Shown: piece after piece, positions 27,389 through 36,979 of the stretch
Layout of the letters: each line of letters starts with the position of its first letter
How positions within the stretch are numbered: the first letter of the stretch is position 1
Source of the DNA: Niastella sp. OAS944
GTDB taxonomy: Bacteria; Bacteroidota; Bacteroidia; Chitinophagales; Chitinophagaceae
Assembly: GCA_024809215.1 (NCBI GenBank)
Contig: JANUBW010000012.1
Location: forward strand, 248,001 to 312,000
Direction of reading: 5' to 3'
DNA length: 64,000 nt
Notes under the pieces: generated by a model
What the model was told of the DNA's origin: nothing
Databases searched by the model: none
Seen by the model: the letters and a program-made list of their open reading frames with translations, nothing else
Made by a program: the position numbers and the translations under genes

Positions 27389-28528
27389 TTATTTCGCTGC
27401 GGTAGGTGGCGTTGGTGTTGCCTGGCCAATCTGCACCGGCGACCCTTCCTTTAACTTTTGCAGGCCATCGGTAATGATCTGTTCGCCTTCGTTCAGTCCA
27501 TCATTCACCACAATATGGCTGCCTATTTTAGCACCCAGGTTTACCTTTTTTTGATGGGCCGCCTTGCCATCGGTAGTGTATACAAAGTATTCACCCATTT
27601 GCTCTACAACGGCTTTTTGTGGTATCAGTAATTTTTCGGTATTCGCATTGTTCAACACCTGTACATTGGCAGTCATGCCGGCTTTGAGGTTGTTTTGTTT
27701 ATTGGAGAAAACCAGCCGGGCTTTTATAGTACCTGTTTGCGGGTCAACAGCCCGGTCAATTAAATAGATCTGGCCGGGGAAAGGATATGTTTCCTGGCCT
27801 GGCAGTATAAGCCTGAATGTAGAATCTTTTGCATTGGCATTTTTCTTTTGCAGTTGCGTAAACCGGTAAAGGTCTTTTTGATCTATGGCCAGGTCAACAG
27901 CCATGGGGTCATCGGAAGAAATGGTATTAAGTAATGTTTGCCCTGCCGAAACTGCGGTACCCAGTTTGGCTTGTGAAATACCAATAGTACCATCGAAGGG
28001 GGCATATATAGTGGTGTAACGTAAACCGGTTTGAACACTTTCCACATTGGCTTTGGCAGCGGTTACCTGTTTTTTTGCAGCTTCAAGAGCGGCATCGGCA
28101 TAATCAACCTGTTGTTTGGCAATGGCGTCGTGCTTTTCCAATTCATGATAACGGTCGGCGTCTTTTTGCGCTTTCATTAAATTGGTTTCCTGAACCTGTA
28201 AACTGGCCTGTGCCTGCTGGTAATTAGCCATATACTGCTGCCTGTCTATAGCATATAATTTCTGGCCTTTTTTTACCCGGCTGCCATCTTTAAAAAATAT
28301 ACCGGTAAGATATCCATTCACCTGTGGCCGCAGGTCAACCTGGTTCAGCGCTGTTACCGTTGCCGGATACTGATCGTAATAGGCAGCCTTGCCTTTGGCT
28401 ACCGTATATACATTTACAGCAACAGGTGGTGGCGCAGCGGGTTGGGTACTGGCTTTATCATCTTTACACGCCGGCAAAAACAAAGCGGCACTGATAATAA
28501 TTATTGCCCATGAAAGCTGAGAATTCAT
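27389..28528 (-). CDS. RND periplasmic adaptor lipoprotein, AcrA/MexA-like (379 aa)
   Basis: A lipoprotein signal has its Cys at residue 21 (LFLPAC). The lipoyl half-motifs (QVDLRPQVNGYLTGIFFKDG and TTIYAPFDGTIGISQAKLG) flank a coiled-coil hairpin (about residues 100-165); beta-barrel and membrane-proximal domains follow. The protein bridges the RND pump and the TolC channel. It is the second gene of the operon, after a 121-bp gap from the TolC-like gene that holds short repeats. Confidence 0.95.
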   Translation of the reverse strand: MNSQLSWAIIIISAALFLPACKDDKASTQPAAPPPVAVNVYTVAKGKAAYYDQYPATVTALNQVDLRPQVNGYLTGIFFKDGSRVKKGQKLYAIDRQQYMANYQQAQASLQVQETNLMKAQKDADRYHELEKHDAIAKQQVDYADAALEAAKKQVTAAKANVESVQTGLRYTTIYAPFDGTIGISQAKLGTAVSAGQTLLNTISSDDPMAVDLAIDQKDLYRFTQLQKKNANAKDSTFRLILPGQETYPFPGQIYLIDRAVDPQTGTIKARLVFSNKQNNLKAGMTANVQVLNNANTEKLLIPQKAVVEQMGEYFVYTTDGKAAHQKKVNLGAKIGSHIVVNDGLNEGEQIITDGLQKLKEGSPVQIGQATPTPPTAAK

Positions 28529-28533
28529 AATGT

Positions 28534-28565
28534 GCTAATTTGATAATTTGCTAATGTGATAATGC
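28534..28565. repeat. 8-bp-period imperfect tandem repeat
   Basis: Units GCTAATTT, GATAATTT, GCTAATGT and GATAATGC follow each other in exact eight-base phase, just upstream of the adaptor start. Confidence 0.6.
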
Positions 28566-28594
28566 TTTATATTTCAGTACTCCGCTATAATTCG

Positions 28595-28658
28595 GCAGTT
28601 CTGCTTACTCAGCAGTTCTGCATTTTTAATTAGCTAATTAGCCCATTAGCTAATTAGT
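28595..28658. repeat. Direct repeats between the tolC-like and adaptor genes
   Basis: GCAGTTCTG occurs at 28595 and 28612. From 28627 to 28658 four eight-base units (TAATTAGC, TAATTAGC, CCATTAGC, TAATTAGT) follow one another, the last running into the end of the TolC-like gene, whose stop is at 28650. Confidence 0.55.
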
Positions 28659-29993
28659 TTTCAGGGTCCCGAGTGCTTTTTCAATATCTATTTTACTTGA
28701 TAGTACCTGGTATAATGAATTGTAATAATTCAGTTGGGTAGTGTGCAAATCGGTTTCAGCAATAATAACTTCCAGATAAGTTTTAACACCCGATTTGTAT
28801 TGCAATTGCAGGGTGTTATATACATCACTGGCCATCTCAAGATTTTCCTTCTGCGCATAAAAATCACTGAGGTTACTTTTATAAGTGGCCATTGCCTGGC
28901 TGTACTGGGTGTTGATGTTATTTTTAAGATCGGCCAGCTCCAAGTCACTTCGCTTTAATTGCAGGTTCGCCTGCCTTATATTCCACGTTCGTTTGCCGCC
29001 CTGAAAAAGCGGCCATGCAAATTGCAGGCCTATATATGAATTGGGGAATGAATGATCATACAATTTGCCAAACTCATCATTCTGATAAACGATATTATAA
29101 TAACCAAATGCCGAAAGGGTGGGAATATAACTCCACTGGTTGTATTTCACATTGGCCTGCAGCAGTCTTTGCCGGGTTTGCAGTTGCTGAAATTCTATCC
29201 GGCTATCGTATTGTATTTTTTGTAACGTGTCAAATGCGATCTCACCTTCCATATGGGTAGTATCGAATGATAACAGCAATGGCTGTTCAACCGGATATCC
29301 CATTTGCTGCTTCAGGTAGGCATACCGTGCAGCCAGCAATTCCTGGGCCGCCTTGTGATCGGCCTTTGCATTGTTCAAAGAAATAGTAGCCCTTTTATAA
29401 TCGATCTTATCTGCCACCCCACTCTGGTATTGATAATAAGCATCTTTCAAACTTCTGTCGAGGCGGGTAATGGTTTCTCCCAACACTTTTATTTGTTGCT
29501 GGGTAAGCAGCACATCGTAAAATGCTTTTGAAATAGCGGCAGCAACATCTATTTTGGTAGCGGCTGTAGTTTGACGGGCCTGCAGGCGAACATCGCGTGC
29601 CGTTCGGCTTGCCAGCAATACATCGCGATTAAAAATGGTTTGTGTTAATATAAGCTGGGGCGTCGATAAGTTGTGGACCCCGGTTTGTACTTCACGTTTG
29701 GGTGCGTTTGGATCGGTAAAGTCGGGGAAAATAGAAACCGGCATTTTAAGGTAATGCTGAAAGTTGGCCGTTATATTTAGTTGCGGGTACCAGTCGGCCA
29801 GTTTGTTCTTAATAGTAGTTTCGGTGATCTCCTCATCGATCATCGAAGCCCGAATTACAGGCTGATGTTCTAACCCATACCGGATACAATTGGACAGGGT
29901 CGCTTCCTTCAGCGAGCTATCGGTAACAGCCTGCGGGTACAATAACAAAGGGTACAGTATCAGCAACAGCAGTAGAGTAAAAACACCTTTCAT
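28650..29993 (-). CDS. TolC-family outer-membrane efflux channel (447 aa)
   Basis: A signal peptide (MKGVFTLLLLLILYPLLLYP, then QA) is followed by the two-fold TolC repeat of long helices and strands (LEHQPVIRASMIDEEITETT, DVAAAISKAFYDVLLTQQQI, then SYIGLQFAWPLFQGGKRTWN and YNSLYQVLSSKIDIEKALGT). The length is typical. It forms the outer-membrane exit duct of the pump and is the first gene of the run. Its stop lies inside a short AT-rich tandem repeat. Confidence 0.94.
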   Translation of the reverse strand: MKGVFTLLLLLILYPLLLYPQAVTDSSLKEATLSNCIRYGLEHQPVIRASMIDEEITETTIKNKLADWYPQLNITANFQHYLKMPVSIFPDFTDPNAPKREVQTGVHNLSTPQLILTQTIFNRDVLLASRTARDVRLQARQTTAATKIDVAAAISKAFYDVLLTQQQIKVLGETITRLDRSLKDAYYQYQSGVADKIDYKRATISLNNAKADHKAAQELLAARYAYLKQQMGYPVEQPLLLSFDTTHMEGEIAFDTLQKIQYDSRIEFQQLQTRQRLLQANVKYNQWSYIPTLSAFGYYNIVYQNDEFGKLYDHSFPNSYIGLQFAWPLFQGGKRTWNIRQANLQLKRSDLELADLKNNINTQYSQAMATYKSNLSDFYAQKENLEMASDVYNTLQLQYKSGVKTYLEVIIAETDLHTTQLNYYNSLYQVLSSKIDIEKALGTLKTN

Positions 29994-30034
29994 AGATTGA
30001 ATAATAAAAGATGATCAAATAACGGCTAAAGTTT

Positions 30035-30107
30035 GGGCAGGAATAAAAACGGCGGGCAGGAGTAAAATCGGTCGGTAAAATTATTGGTTATTGACAAACG
30101 GGCAGGA
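30035..30107 (-). promoter_or_regulatory. Three GGGCAGGA direct repeats upstream of the efflux operon
   Basis: On the plus strand GGGCAGGA occurs at 30035, 30054 and 30100, each followed by an A-rich block (ATAAAAACG, GTAAAATCG, CAAAAGTTG). The first two are 19 bp apart. They lie 42-114 bp upstream of the TolC-like start. The pattern fits direct half-sites of an AraC-type regulator; the regulator is not identified. Confidence 0.5.
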
Positions 30108-30250
30108 CAAAAGTTGTCATTCAGTCATTAACAACAGATTAAAATTACTAAAGTAAATTAATAAATCCTTACATATTTACCCTGCAGAAGGGCACTGGTG
30201 GGAATATAGGTCAGTTTTACCTATAAAAATGAATGGAGCACACGTCCTTA

Positions 30251-32617
30251 TCACTCCGTTCTTAAACTCTTTACCGGGTTGGCGATGGCTGCTTTTATTG
30301 ATTGAAAACTTATTGTTACCAAAGCTATGCTTATCGCAAGTAAACCCGCAATAAGAAATGTTGCCCAGCTAATAGCTACCCGGTAATTATATCCCTGTAA
30401 CCAGTTATGCATGGCAAACCAGGCAAGCGGTGAAGCGATCACGATGGCTACTATAACCAGCTTTACAAAATCGCCCCCCAATAATGAAGTAATATTTATA
30501 ACGGAAGCACCCAGTACCTTACGCACCCCAATTTCTTTTAAGCGATTTTCAGCCATATAAGTTGAAAGACCAAACAAACCAAGACAGGAAATAAAGATCG
30601 TTAGCACCGAAAAGAGCGAAGCGAGTGTTCCGGTCAATTGTTCATCGGCAAATTTGTGAGCATATTCGTCGTCTGCAAAAGCATATTCTATCGGATACAC
30701 CGGATCATACTTTTTTAAAACCTGTTCCATCTTCGCCAGGTTATCTGCTACAGGGTTGCTGCTGTTTAATTTAACCAGCATGGTGCTTACCCACTCTTTT
30801 GGGCCCCGGATGATCAATGGTTTAACAGGTTCATATGGCGACTCCTGCACAAAATCTTTGATAACCCCAACCACATGCCAGCTAACGGGATCATCGTAAA
30901 TGATCTGCCCAACAGGATCTTTAAAACCCATTAACTTCAGCGCCGATTCATTGATAATACAGGCAGTGGAGTCTGTAGGATATTTTTTCACATCTATGTC
31001 GCGCCCTGCTATTAATTGCAAACCTGCAGTTTTTACAAGATCACCGTCTTCGGTAAAGCGGTTAATTTGTATTACCGCATTGGGGTCTTTACCCGCCCAG
31101 TTTAACCCAATGCCAGAGCTCCAGTTTTGCGACAGCGGCGACTGAACGGCGGATATGGAGGAAGCCACGCCGGTGTTTAAGAGTTCATTCCTGATGAGGT
31201 TATAATTCCTTTTCATTTCATCGTTCAGATAAACGTGAAGGAGCTGGTGCCGGTTGTACCCGGCACTCCTGTTTTGCGCAAACTTTACCTGTTGTGCAAC
31301 TACAATGGTGCAAATAATAAGTACAACCGAAAAAGTGAATTGTATCACCACCAATACTTTTCTTGGCGTTACCAATGCATTTACTTTTTTGAAGGTGCCT
31401 TTTAAAACTGTTACAGGTTTAAAAGCCGATAAAAAGAAGGCCGGATAACTACCGGCAAGGATACCCGTAAATAAGACAAATGCAATACCTGCCAGCCAGA
31501 AATAAATATTTGCATAATCAAGGACCAGTTCTTTTTGTACAAGACGATTAAATGCAGGCAGTGCGAGTTGTACAATAACCAATGCAATTATGCCGGCAAT
31601 AAATGCCATAAGCACAGATTCGGTAAAAAATTGCATGATCAATGACCGTTTTCCTGCGCCTATTACTTTTCGCACCCCTACTTCCTTAGCTCTTTTTTCG
31701 CTTCTTGCTGTAGAAAGGTTCATGAAATTGATACAGGCTATAACCAAAATAAATACGGCAATAATGCTGAATGTTTTTACCCTTTCTATTCGACCACCAA
31801 TAGCCTTGCCGTTCTCAAAATTAGAATACAACCACAATTTACTTAGGGGGTATACAAACTCTTCGGTTTTTTGAGCGCCATTGGTATGCGCGGGAATGAT
31901 CGTTTTTAATTTACCGTTAAGCTGTTCAGCCTTGCTGTTAGGTTTCAGTAAAACAAAAGTTGAGATCGAAATATTGGTCCAGTCTTTATCAATATTGCCC
32001 TGCTGCGTTTGCAGGTCGTACCCAAGAAGATATTCTATATAATCAAACTGCGTATTATTGGGCAGGTCTTTTAAGATGCCCGACACGGTAAAGCTTTCTG
32101 TATTGCCCATCTGTACGATCTTACCAACCGGGTTGGCATCACCAAATAATTTTTTGGCAAGTTTTCGGGTAAGAATGATCGAGTATGGGTCATTGAAAAC
32201 GGTTTTACTGTTCCCCGCCAGTAATGGAAAGCTAAACATGGTAAGAAAGCCGGGATCAACAACAGCGCCTGTTGATAATAATTTCTTATCGTTATTCACC
32301 ACCAGTAAGTTCCTGGTGTACCGTACCCGGGTAACTTCTTCTATTTCGGGATAATCTGTTTTAAGGGCAGGCGCCATGATCTCTGGCGTATAAGTGAGCG
32401 ATCGTATAGTTCCGTTTATTTTATCATTTGACCATACCTGGTATAAACGATCAACTTTTGTGTGAAACCGGTCATGGCTCATTTCGTTTTGCACCCAAAG
32501 TAAAATGAGTATGGCGCTGGCCATACCAATGGCAAGCCCGCTTATATTAATAATTGAAAATGCTTTATTCCGGCGAAGGTTCCGGAAAGCGATCTTAAAA
32601 TTATTATTTTTAAACAT
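30251..32617 (-). CDS. FtsX/MacB-like ABC transporter permease (788 aa)
   Basis: I start at ATG 32617 (MFKNNNFKIAFRNLRRNKAF), the usual N-terminus of this Bacteroidota family; an in-frame start at 32695 would add 26 atypical residues. The first membrane helix (INISGLAIGMASAILILLWV) precedes a periplasmic MacB-PCD domain. Then come an FtsX block (KRAKEVGVRKVIGAGKRSLI), a second periplasmic domain and a C-terminal FtsX block (ENRLKEIGVRKVLGASVIN). The duplicated FtsX layout is typical of these ~800-residue permeases, which are often found without an ATPase. It lies downstream of a second such permease and near a LytS/LytTR pair. The transported or sensed molecule is unknown. Confidence 0.92.
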   Translation of the reverse strand: MFKNNNFKIAFRNLRRNKAFSIINISGLAIGMASAILILLWVQNEMSHDRFHTKVDRLYQVWSNDKINGTIRSLTYTPEIMAPALKTDYPEIEEVTRVRYTRNLLVVNNDKKLLSTGAVVDPGFLTMFSFPLLAGNSKTVFNDPYSIILTRKLAKKLFGDANPVGKIVQMGNTESFTVSGILKDLPNNTQFDYIEYLLGYDLQTQQGNIDKDWTNISISTFVLLKPNSKAEQLNGKLKTIIPAHTNGAQKTEEFVYPLSKLWLYSNFENGKAIGGRIERVKTFSIIAVFILVIACINFMNLSTARSEKRAKEVGVRKVIGAGKRSLIMQFFTESVLMAFIAGIIALVIVQLALPAFNRLVQKELVLDYANIYFWLAGIAFVLFTGILAGSYPAFFLSAFKPVTVLKGTFKKVNALVTPRKVLVVIQFTFSVVLIICTIVVAQQVKFAQNRSAGYNRHQLLHVYLNDEMKRNYNLIRNELLNTGVASSISAVQSPLSQNWSSGIGLNWAGKDPNAVIQINRFTEDGDLVKTAGLQLIAGRDIDVKKYPTDSTACIINESALKLMGFKDPVGQIIYDDPVSWHVVGVIKDFVQESPYEPVKPLIIRGPKEWVSTMLVKLNSSNPVADNLAKMEQVLKKYDPVYPIEYAFADDEYAHKFADEQLTGTLASLFSVLTIFISCLGLFGLSTYMAENRLKEIGVRKVLGASVINITSLLGGDFVKLVIVAIVIASPLAWFAMHNWLQGYNYRVAISWATFLIAGLLAISIALVTISFQSIKAAIANPVKSLRTE

Positions 32618-32761
32618 AAGACAGTATGGATCAATGGATATGCCAATCCTAAAATGCGTTAAGATACTGACGTTTGCATACTTCCAGGCATACAAACTGT
32701 TCGAAAACGAACACTACAGTGTACGGATCTGCTATTTTATTCTTCTTTAATACAAACCCGG

Positions 32762-35167
32762 CTAGCTTCTTAAGCTCTTCACGGGATTTACTACTGCCGC
32801 TTTTATAAATTGAGAACTTATCGTAAGCATGGCAATTATTAAAGCCCCCAGTAAGGCAACAATAAATACCCACCACGAAATGTTTTGACGGTAGGCAAAA
32901 CCCTGTAACCATTTTTCCATAAACAGCCAGGCCATTGGTGCGGCCACAATAAATGCAACAAACACCAGTTTAAGAAAATTCATGGAGAGTAAGGCAACAA
33001 GATTGGGCACATTGGCGCCCAACACTTTTCTGATGCCTATTTCCCTGGTACGCTGTTCGGCAGTAAAAGCCGCAAGCCCAAACAAGCCTAAACAGGCAAT
33101 AAAGATGGCAAGGGTTGTAAACAATAATGATATCCTGCCCGTGCGTTGTTCAGCGTGGTAAAGATTGTCGAAATCTTCATCCATAAAGGAGTAATCAAAC
33201 TCCTGGTTATTTGATAAAGATTTCCATTTCTTTTCAATTATGCCCATCAGCACCGGCAATTTTTCATTACCCACTTTTATGGCCAGCACATCGGGCCGGT
33301 CGCCCTGCTTTTTTCGCTCAAATGCGGTTGTCATAGTGAGCACAACAGGTGTTACATTATCCCTAAGGGAATTGAAATTAAAATCTTTTACAACCCCTAT
33401 AATATGATATTGTTTTTGATTGTTCCCATAGGCAATTGTTTTATCAATAGGATCGGTGAAACCCATTGACCGGGCGGCGGTTTCGTTGATAATAATAGCC
33501 GACGAATCGGATGAAAGCGCCGGGTTAAAATCACGTCCTTTATCAAGTGCCATATTCATGGTGCGCAAATAATCTTCATCAACCGGCCAAAACTCCGTTT
33601 GATGCATATTGTTATTGGCTGTAACATAATTAGCCCATCTTCTGTGACCCGTTGGCACAAATGAGCTTAACGTGGCGCCCGACACGCCCGGTAAACGCAA
33701 CACCTCCTGTTTAAAAATATTTGCCTGCTTATTCAGTGCATTCATATGCTTTACCAACAGCACCTGCTTTCGGTTGAAGCCAAGGCTTTTGTGCTGCATA
33801 TAATTCAGTTGGTTGTATATGATCAGTGTGCTAATGATAAGTAAAATGGAAATGGAGAACTGGAATACTACCAGTAAACTACGCAGCCCGTTACCTTTAT
33901 GTGCGGCCGGGGTTTCGCCTTTGAGCACTTTAACCGGTTTAAAGGCCGAAAGAAAAAATGCGGGGTACGATCCGGCCAGCAATCCAATTATAAGCGTAAT
34001 ACCTGCTATGGATGGTAACAGCCATGCAAAAGTGTTTAAGGTAATGCCAAGGCTTTTGCCCGATATTCGGTTGAACAAAGGCAGCAACGCCCATGCCAGC
34101 AGTACCGCCGCCAGGGTGGCAAAAAAGCTAATGAGCATCGATTCTGAAATAAATTGCAAAATGAGCCCTTTGCGGGGTGAGCCTAAAACTTTCCTTATGC
34201 CTACTTCTTTTGCCCGGGTAGACGAGTGCGCGGTTGAAAGGTTCATGAAATTTATACAGGCCAGTAATAAAATGAACAGGGCCACACCCGAATAAATGTA
34301 GATGTATTGTATATTGCCGTTAGCCCCCAGTTCGTTCAACCGGTTCGACTGCAAATGAATATCATACAAGGGGGTGAGATTTAGTTTTATATAGTCACCC
34401 TTTTTTTCCAGGTCGTCAATGAAGTCGATATGTTTCTTTAGAAAAGCCGGAAATTTGGCCTCAAGCCTCTTATGATCTGCATTCGGCTTTAATAAAAGGT
34501 AAGTAGAGAATGGGAAAAAAGCAGTGAAGTTCTCATTGGTACTGATGCGCAAACCCACCATTGATTGCAAAAAATCAACATCAAAATGAGATTGGGCCGG
34601 CAGGTTTTCAATAATACCTGTTACCTTATAGTTAGTAACGGCATTACCGTCTTCTGCTTTTTCAATGGTTTTACCTACCGCATGTGTTGTATTGAAATAC
34701 TTTAATGCCATCCGCTCCGTAATAACAACCGAATTAGGTTCTGTAAGGGCAGATCTGGCATCGCCTTCGAGCATGTTTAGGGTAAAAACATCAAAGACCG
34801 ACGGATCGCAATAGAACACTTTTTTCTCCAACACCAACTCATCGCCTTTTTTGAATCGTACATCTTCATCGGGCAGCAGCCTTACAGTATTTGCGATCTC
34901 CGGAAAATTGAGCCGCATAGCTTCAGCAACTTTGGGCGCCGCCGTAGCGCTGGAGGATGCGCTTCCATTGAATTTTGTATCGGTATTTACCCGGTATATA
35001 TTTTTTCCATTAATATTATACCGGTCGTAACTGGTTTCATCTATCACGTAAAAAATGATCAGCAGGCACACGGCCACGCCAATGGTTAGGCCTGAAATAT
35101 TGAGAAAGCTAATGCCTTTATTCTTTTTAAGGCTTCTGTAGGCTGTTTTAAAGTAATTTCCGATCAT
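32762..35167 (-). CDS. FtsX/MacB-like ABC transporter permease (801 aa)
   Basis: Same architecture as its downstream neighbour: helix after SLKKNKGISFLNISGLTIGV, a periplasmic domain, the FtsX block (TRAKEVGIRKVLGSPRKGLI), a second periplasmic domain and a terminal FtsX block (EQRTREIGIRKVLGANVPN). The ATG at 35167 gives the canonical MIGNYFKTAYRSLKKNK start. The two permeases run the same way with a 144-bp gap and probably arose by duplication. The gene is divergent from the sensor kinase gene 147 bp away, so a shared regulatory region is likely. No nucleotide-binding subunit is encoded in this window. Confidence 0.92.
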   Translation of the reverse strand: MIGNYFKTAYRSLKKNKGISFLNISGLTIGVAVCLLIIFYVIDETSYDRYNINGKNIYRVNTDTKFNGSASSSATAAPKVAEAMRLNFPEIANTVRLLPDEDVRFKKGDELVLEKKVFYCDPSVFDVFTLNMLEGDARSALTEPNSVVITERMALKYFNTTHAVGKTIEKAEDGNAVTNYKVTGIIENLPAQSHFDVDFLQSMVGLRISTNENFTAFFPFSTYLLLKPNADHKRLEAKFPAFLKKHIDFIDDLEKKGDYIKLNLTPLYDIHLQSNRLNELGANGNIQYIYIYSGVALFILLLACINFMNLSTAHSSTRAKEVGIRKVLGSPRKGLILQFISESMLISFFATLAAVLLAWALLPLFNRISGKSLGITLNTFAWLLPSIAGITLIIGLLAGSYPAFFLSAFKPVKVLKGETPAAHKGNGLRSLLVVFQFSISILLIISTLIIYNQLNYMQHKSLGFNRKQVLLVKHMNALNKQANIFKQEVLRLPGVSGATLSSFVPTGHRRWANYVTANNNMHQTEFWPVDEDYLRTMNMALDKGRDFNPALSSDSSAIIINETAARSMGFTDPIDKTIAYGNNQKQYHIIGVVKDFNFNSLRDNVTPVVLTMTTAFERKKQGDRPDVLAIKVGNEKLPVLMGIIEKKWKSLSNNQEFDYSFMDEDFDNLYHAEQRTGRISLLFTTLAIFIACLGLFGLAAFTAEQRTREIGIRKVLGANVPNLVALLSMNFLKLVFVAFIVAAPMAWLFMEKWLQGFAYRQNISWWVFIVALLGALIIAMLTISSQFIKAAVVNPVKSLRS

Positions 35168-35314
35168 GGCAGGCGATTAGTTAAATGTTGTTAGATGCGG
35201 TTGACCTAATTTTCCATAAACTACTTAAAATTCGTCACATAAATACCCTTTTTCATCACACCCGTTTTACCGCTTCCCAAACCCGTGTTATTATTGCATA
35301 AACAATAATTACCC

Positions 35315-36808
35315 ATGCCCATTAGGTGGAAACAATACGAACTCTTTTTTGCGATTGCCATTTTTTTACTGCTGCTTGCCAGTAATACCCCTTTTACAGG
35401 CACCAAAGTGCAGATACTGTTATTTGAGCGACATGAAATTGAGTACTCGTTCTTCTTCCATACCCTGATCCCTTTTCTACTCACTCATGTGCTGCCCCTG
35501 GCATTGCTGATAGCTATAAACATCTGGCTGCTTCCCCAATACCTGTATACAAAAAAGCAATTTATTGCCCTGCCGGTGGCAGCCGTCATTTGTTGGCTGG
35601 TGTTATGTTTGGCATTTACCATCGCTTTTTTTTATAAAGGATTTTATTTAACGGCGACCCTCCCTTCAGAGCTCATATGGCAAAGGCTCGGTCAGCGGGC
35701 GCTGGGTAAAGCTAGTTTAATGGTAGTAGTTTACCTGTTGTACTGCTGTGTACGTGAAATAGCTATACAATGGACCAACCAGGAGCATCCCAGGCGTTCA
35801 TTTCGCATTATGTTGTGTAACAAAGCGGCTGCAACCGCTTTTATCTATTTCGGCATACTCTACTCAGCATATATTTTCCAGGTGTTTAATGATAGAATAG
35901 GCATTCTATATTTGTTTATACTGCTGCCGGTTATTATTATCATCTTTATCAATGTATATGGCCTGTTTCCGTACCGCGAAAAAATGCGATTATCCTTAGG
36001 GCGGTTCTGGTACATTTTACTCACCCCGCCGATCATCTTAACCGTTATTTCCGTTATAACTTTTATCATCTTAAGCAAACCGCGGCATTTTGAGCCATTT
36101 GCCCTGCTTACGTTTTTTGTAACATCGCTGGCCATACCTTTATCGTGGCTGGTATATCTTCAACAAAAAGATAAGCTGGGCGTACTGCTACAACTGCAAA
36201 AAGACCTGGGCAATACAACGGCCGACCTGGCATTCCTGCGTTCACAGATCAATCCGCATTTCCTTTTCAATACACTGAACACTTTATACGGAACAGCGCT
36301 GCAGGAAAATGCCAGCCGAACGGCAGAAGGTGTACAGCGGTTGGGCGATATGATGCGTTTTATGCTACACGAAAACAATCGCCGCCAAATACCCTTAAAG
36401 CGGGAGCTCGAATACCTGAACAATTACATTGCATTACAACAGCTGCGGATTGTTACGTCAAAAGATATTTCTATTGAAACGGATATTTACAGCTGTTCAT
36501 ACAACCACCTGATTGCTCCCATGCTATTGGTGCCCTTTATTGAAAATGCTTATAAACATGGCATAAGATTGACCGCACCATCCTTTATAAAAATAAATTT
36601 CTATTGCGATAATAAAGGCATTTACCTCGATGTAGTGAATAGCCTGCACCCGAAAAGAATACAGGAGGGAATGCCCCAGCACTCAGGTGTTGGCCTGCAA
36701 AATGTAAAAGAACGTTTACAACTAACCTACCCCGATAAATACACTTTACAAATACAGGAAGACGATACGGCTTTCACCGTACACCTGCATATTCAGTTAA
36801 CCGATTAA
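35315..36808 (+). CDS. LytS/YehU-type sensor histidine kinase (497 aa)
   Basis: The N-terminal half is hydrophobic with seven or eight predicted membrane helices (for example residues 9-27, 50-72, 86-106, 196-216, 233-253, 262-282). The His_kinase domain (PF06580) has phospho-acceptor His315 in SQINPHFLFNTLNTLYG. The ATPase part shows the N-box VPFIENAYKHGI and the G-box GVGLQNVKERLQLTYP. It pairs with the LytTR response regulator downstream, separated by 171 bp that hold a signal-peptide-like remnant. It likely senses a membrane event, perhaps at the divergently encoded permeases. Confidence 0.93.
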   Translation: MPIRWKQYELFFAIAIFLLLLASNTPFTGTKVQILLFERHEIEYSFFFHTLIPFLLTHVLPLALLIAINIWLLPQYLYTKKQFIALPVAAVICWLVLCLAFTIAFFYKGFYLTATLPSELIWQRLGQRALGKASLMVVVYLLYCCVREIAIQWTNQEHPRRSFRIMLCNKAAATAFIYFGILYSAYIFQVFNDRIGILYLFILLPVIIIIFINVYGLFPYREKMRLSLGRFWYILLTPPIILTVISVITFIILSKPRHFEPFALLTFFVTSLAIPLSWLVYLQQKDKLGVLLQLQKDLGNTTADLAFLRSQINPHFLFNTLNTLYGTALQENASRTAEGVQRLGDMMRFMLHENNRRQIPLKRELEYLNNYIALQQLRIVTSKDISIETDIYSCSYNHLIAPMLLVPFIENAYKHGIRLTAPSFIKINFYCDNKGIYLDVVNSLHPKRIQEGMPQHSGVGLQNVKERLQLTYPDKYTLQIQEDDTAFTVHLHIQLTD

Positions 36809-36836
36809 CATGTAACAAACGCTTTAAAGTATAGTC

Positions 36837-36979
36837 ATGAAAAACATTATTCTACTCTGCCTTTCCCTGGCGGCCCTGGCATCCTTTGCCCAAACCTGTA
36901 AAATTTCAGGTACAACAAATGACCGGCTAGCCGTGGAAAAATTTACGCTCAGCTCGACAAAGTTTTATAGTTTTAATAC
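36837..36979 (+). pseudogene. Signal-peptide-bearing gene remnant
   Basis: ATG 36837 opens a classic signal peptide, MKNIILLCLSLAALASFAQT, followed by CKISGTTNDRLAVEKF, the kind of start seen in secreted Bacteroidota proteins. The frame then runs straight into the response regulator gene, out of frame with it, and the rest (to 37202) is antisense-like noise. I read this as the first ~45 codons of a secreted protein gene whose remainder was lost. A short secreted peptide cannot be excluded. Confidence 0.4.
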
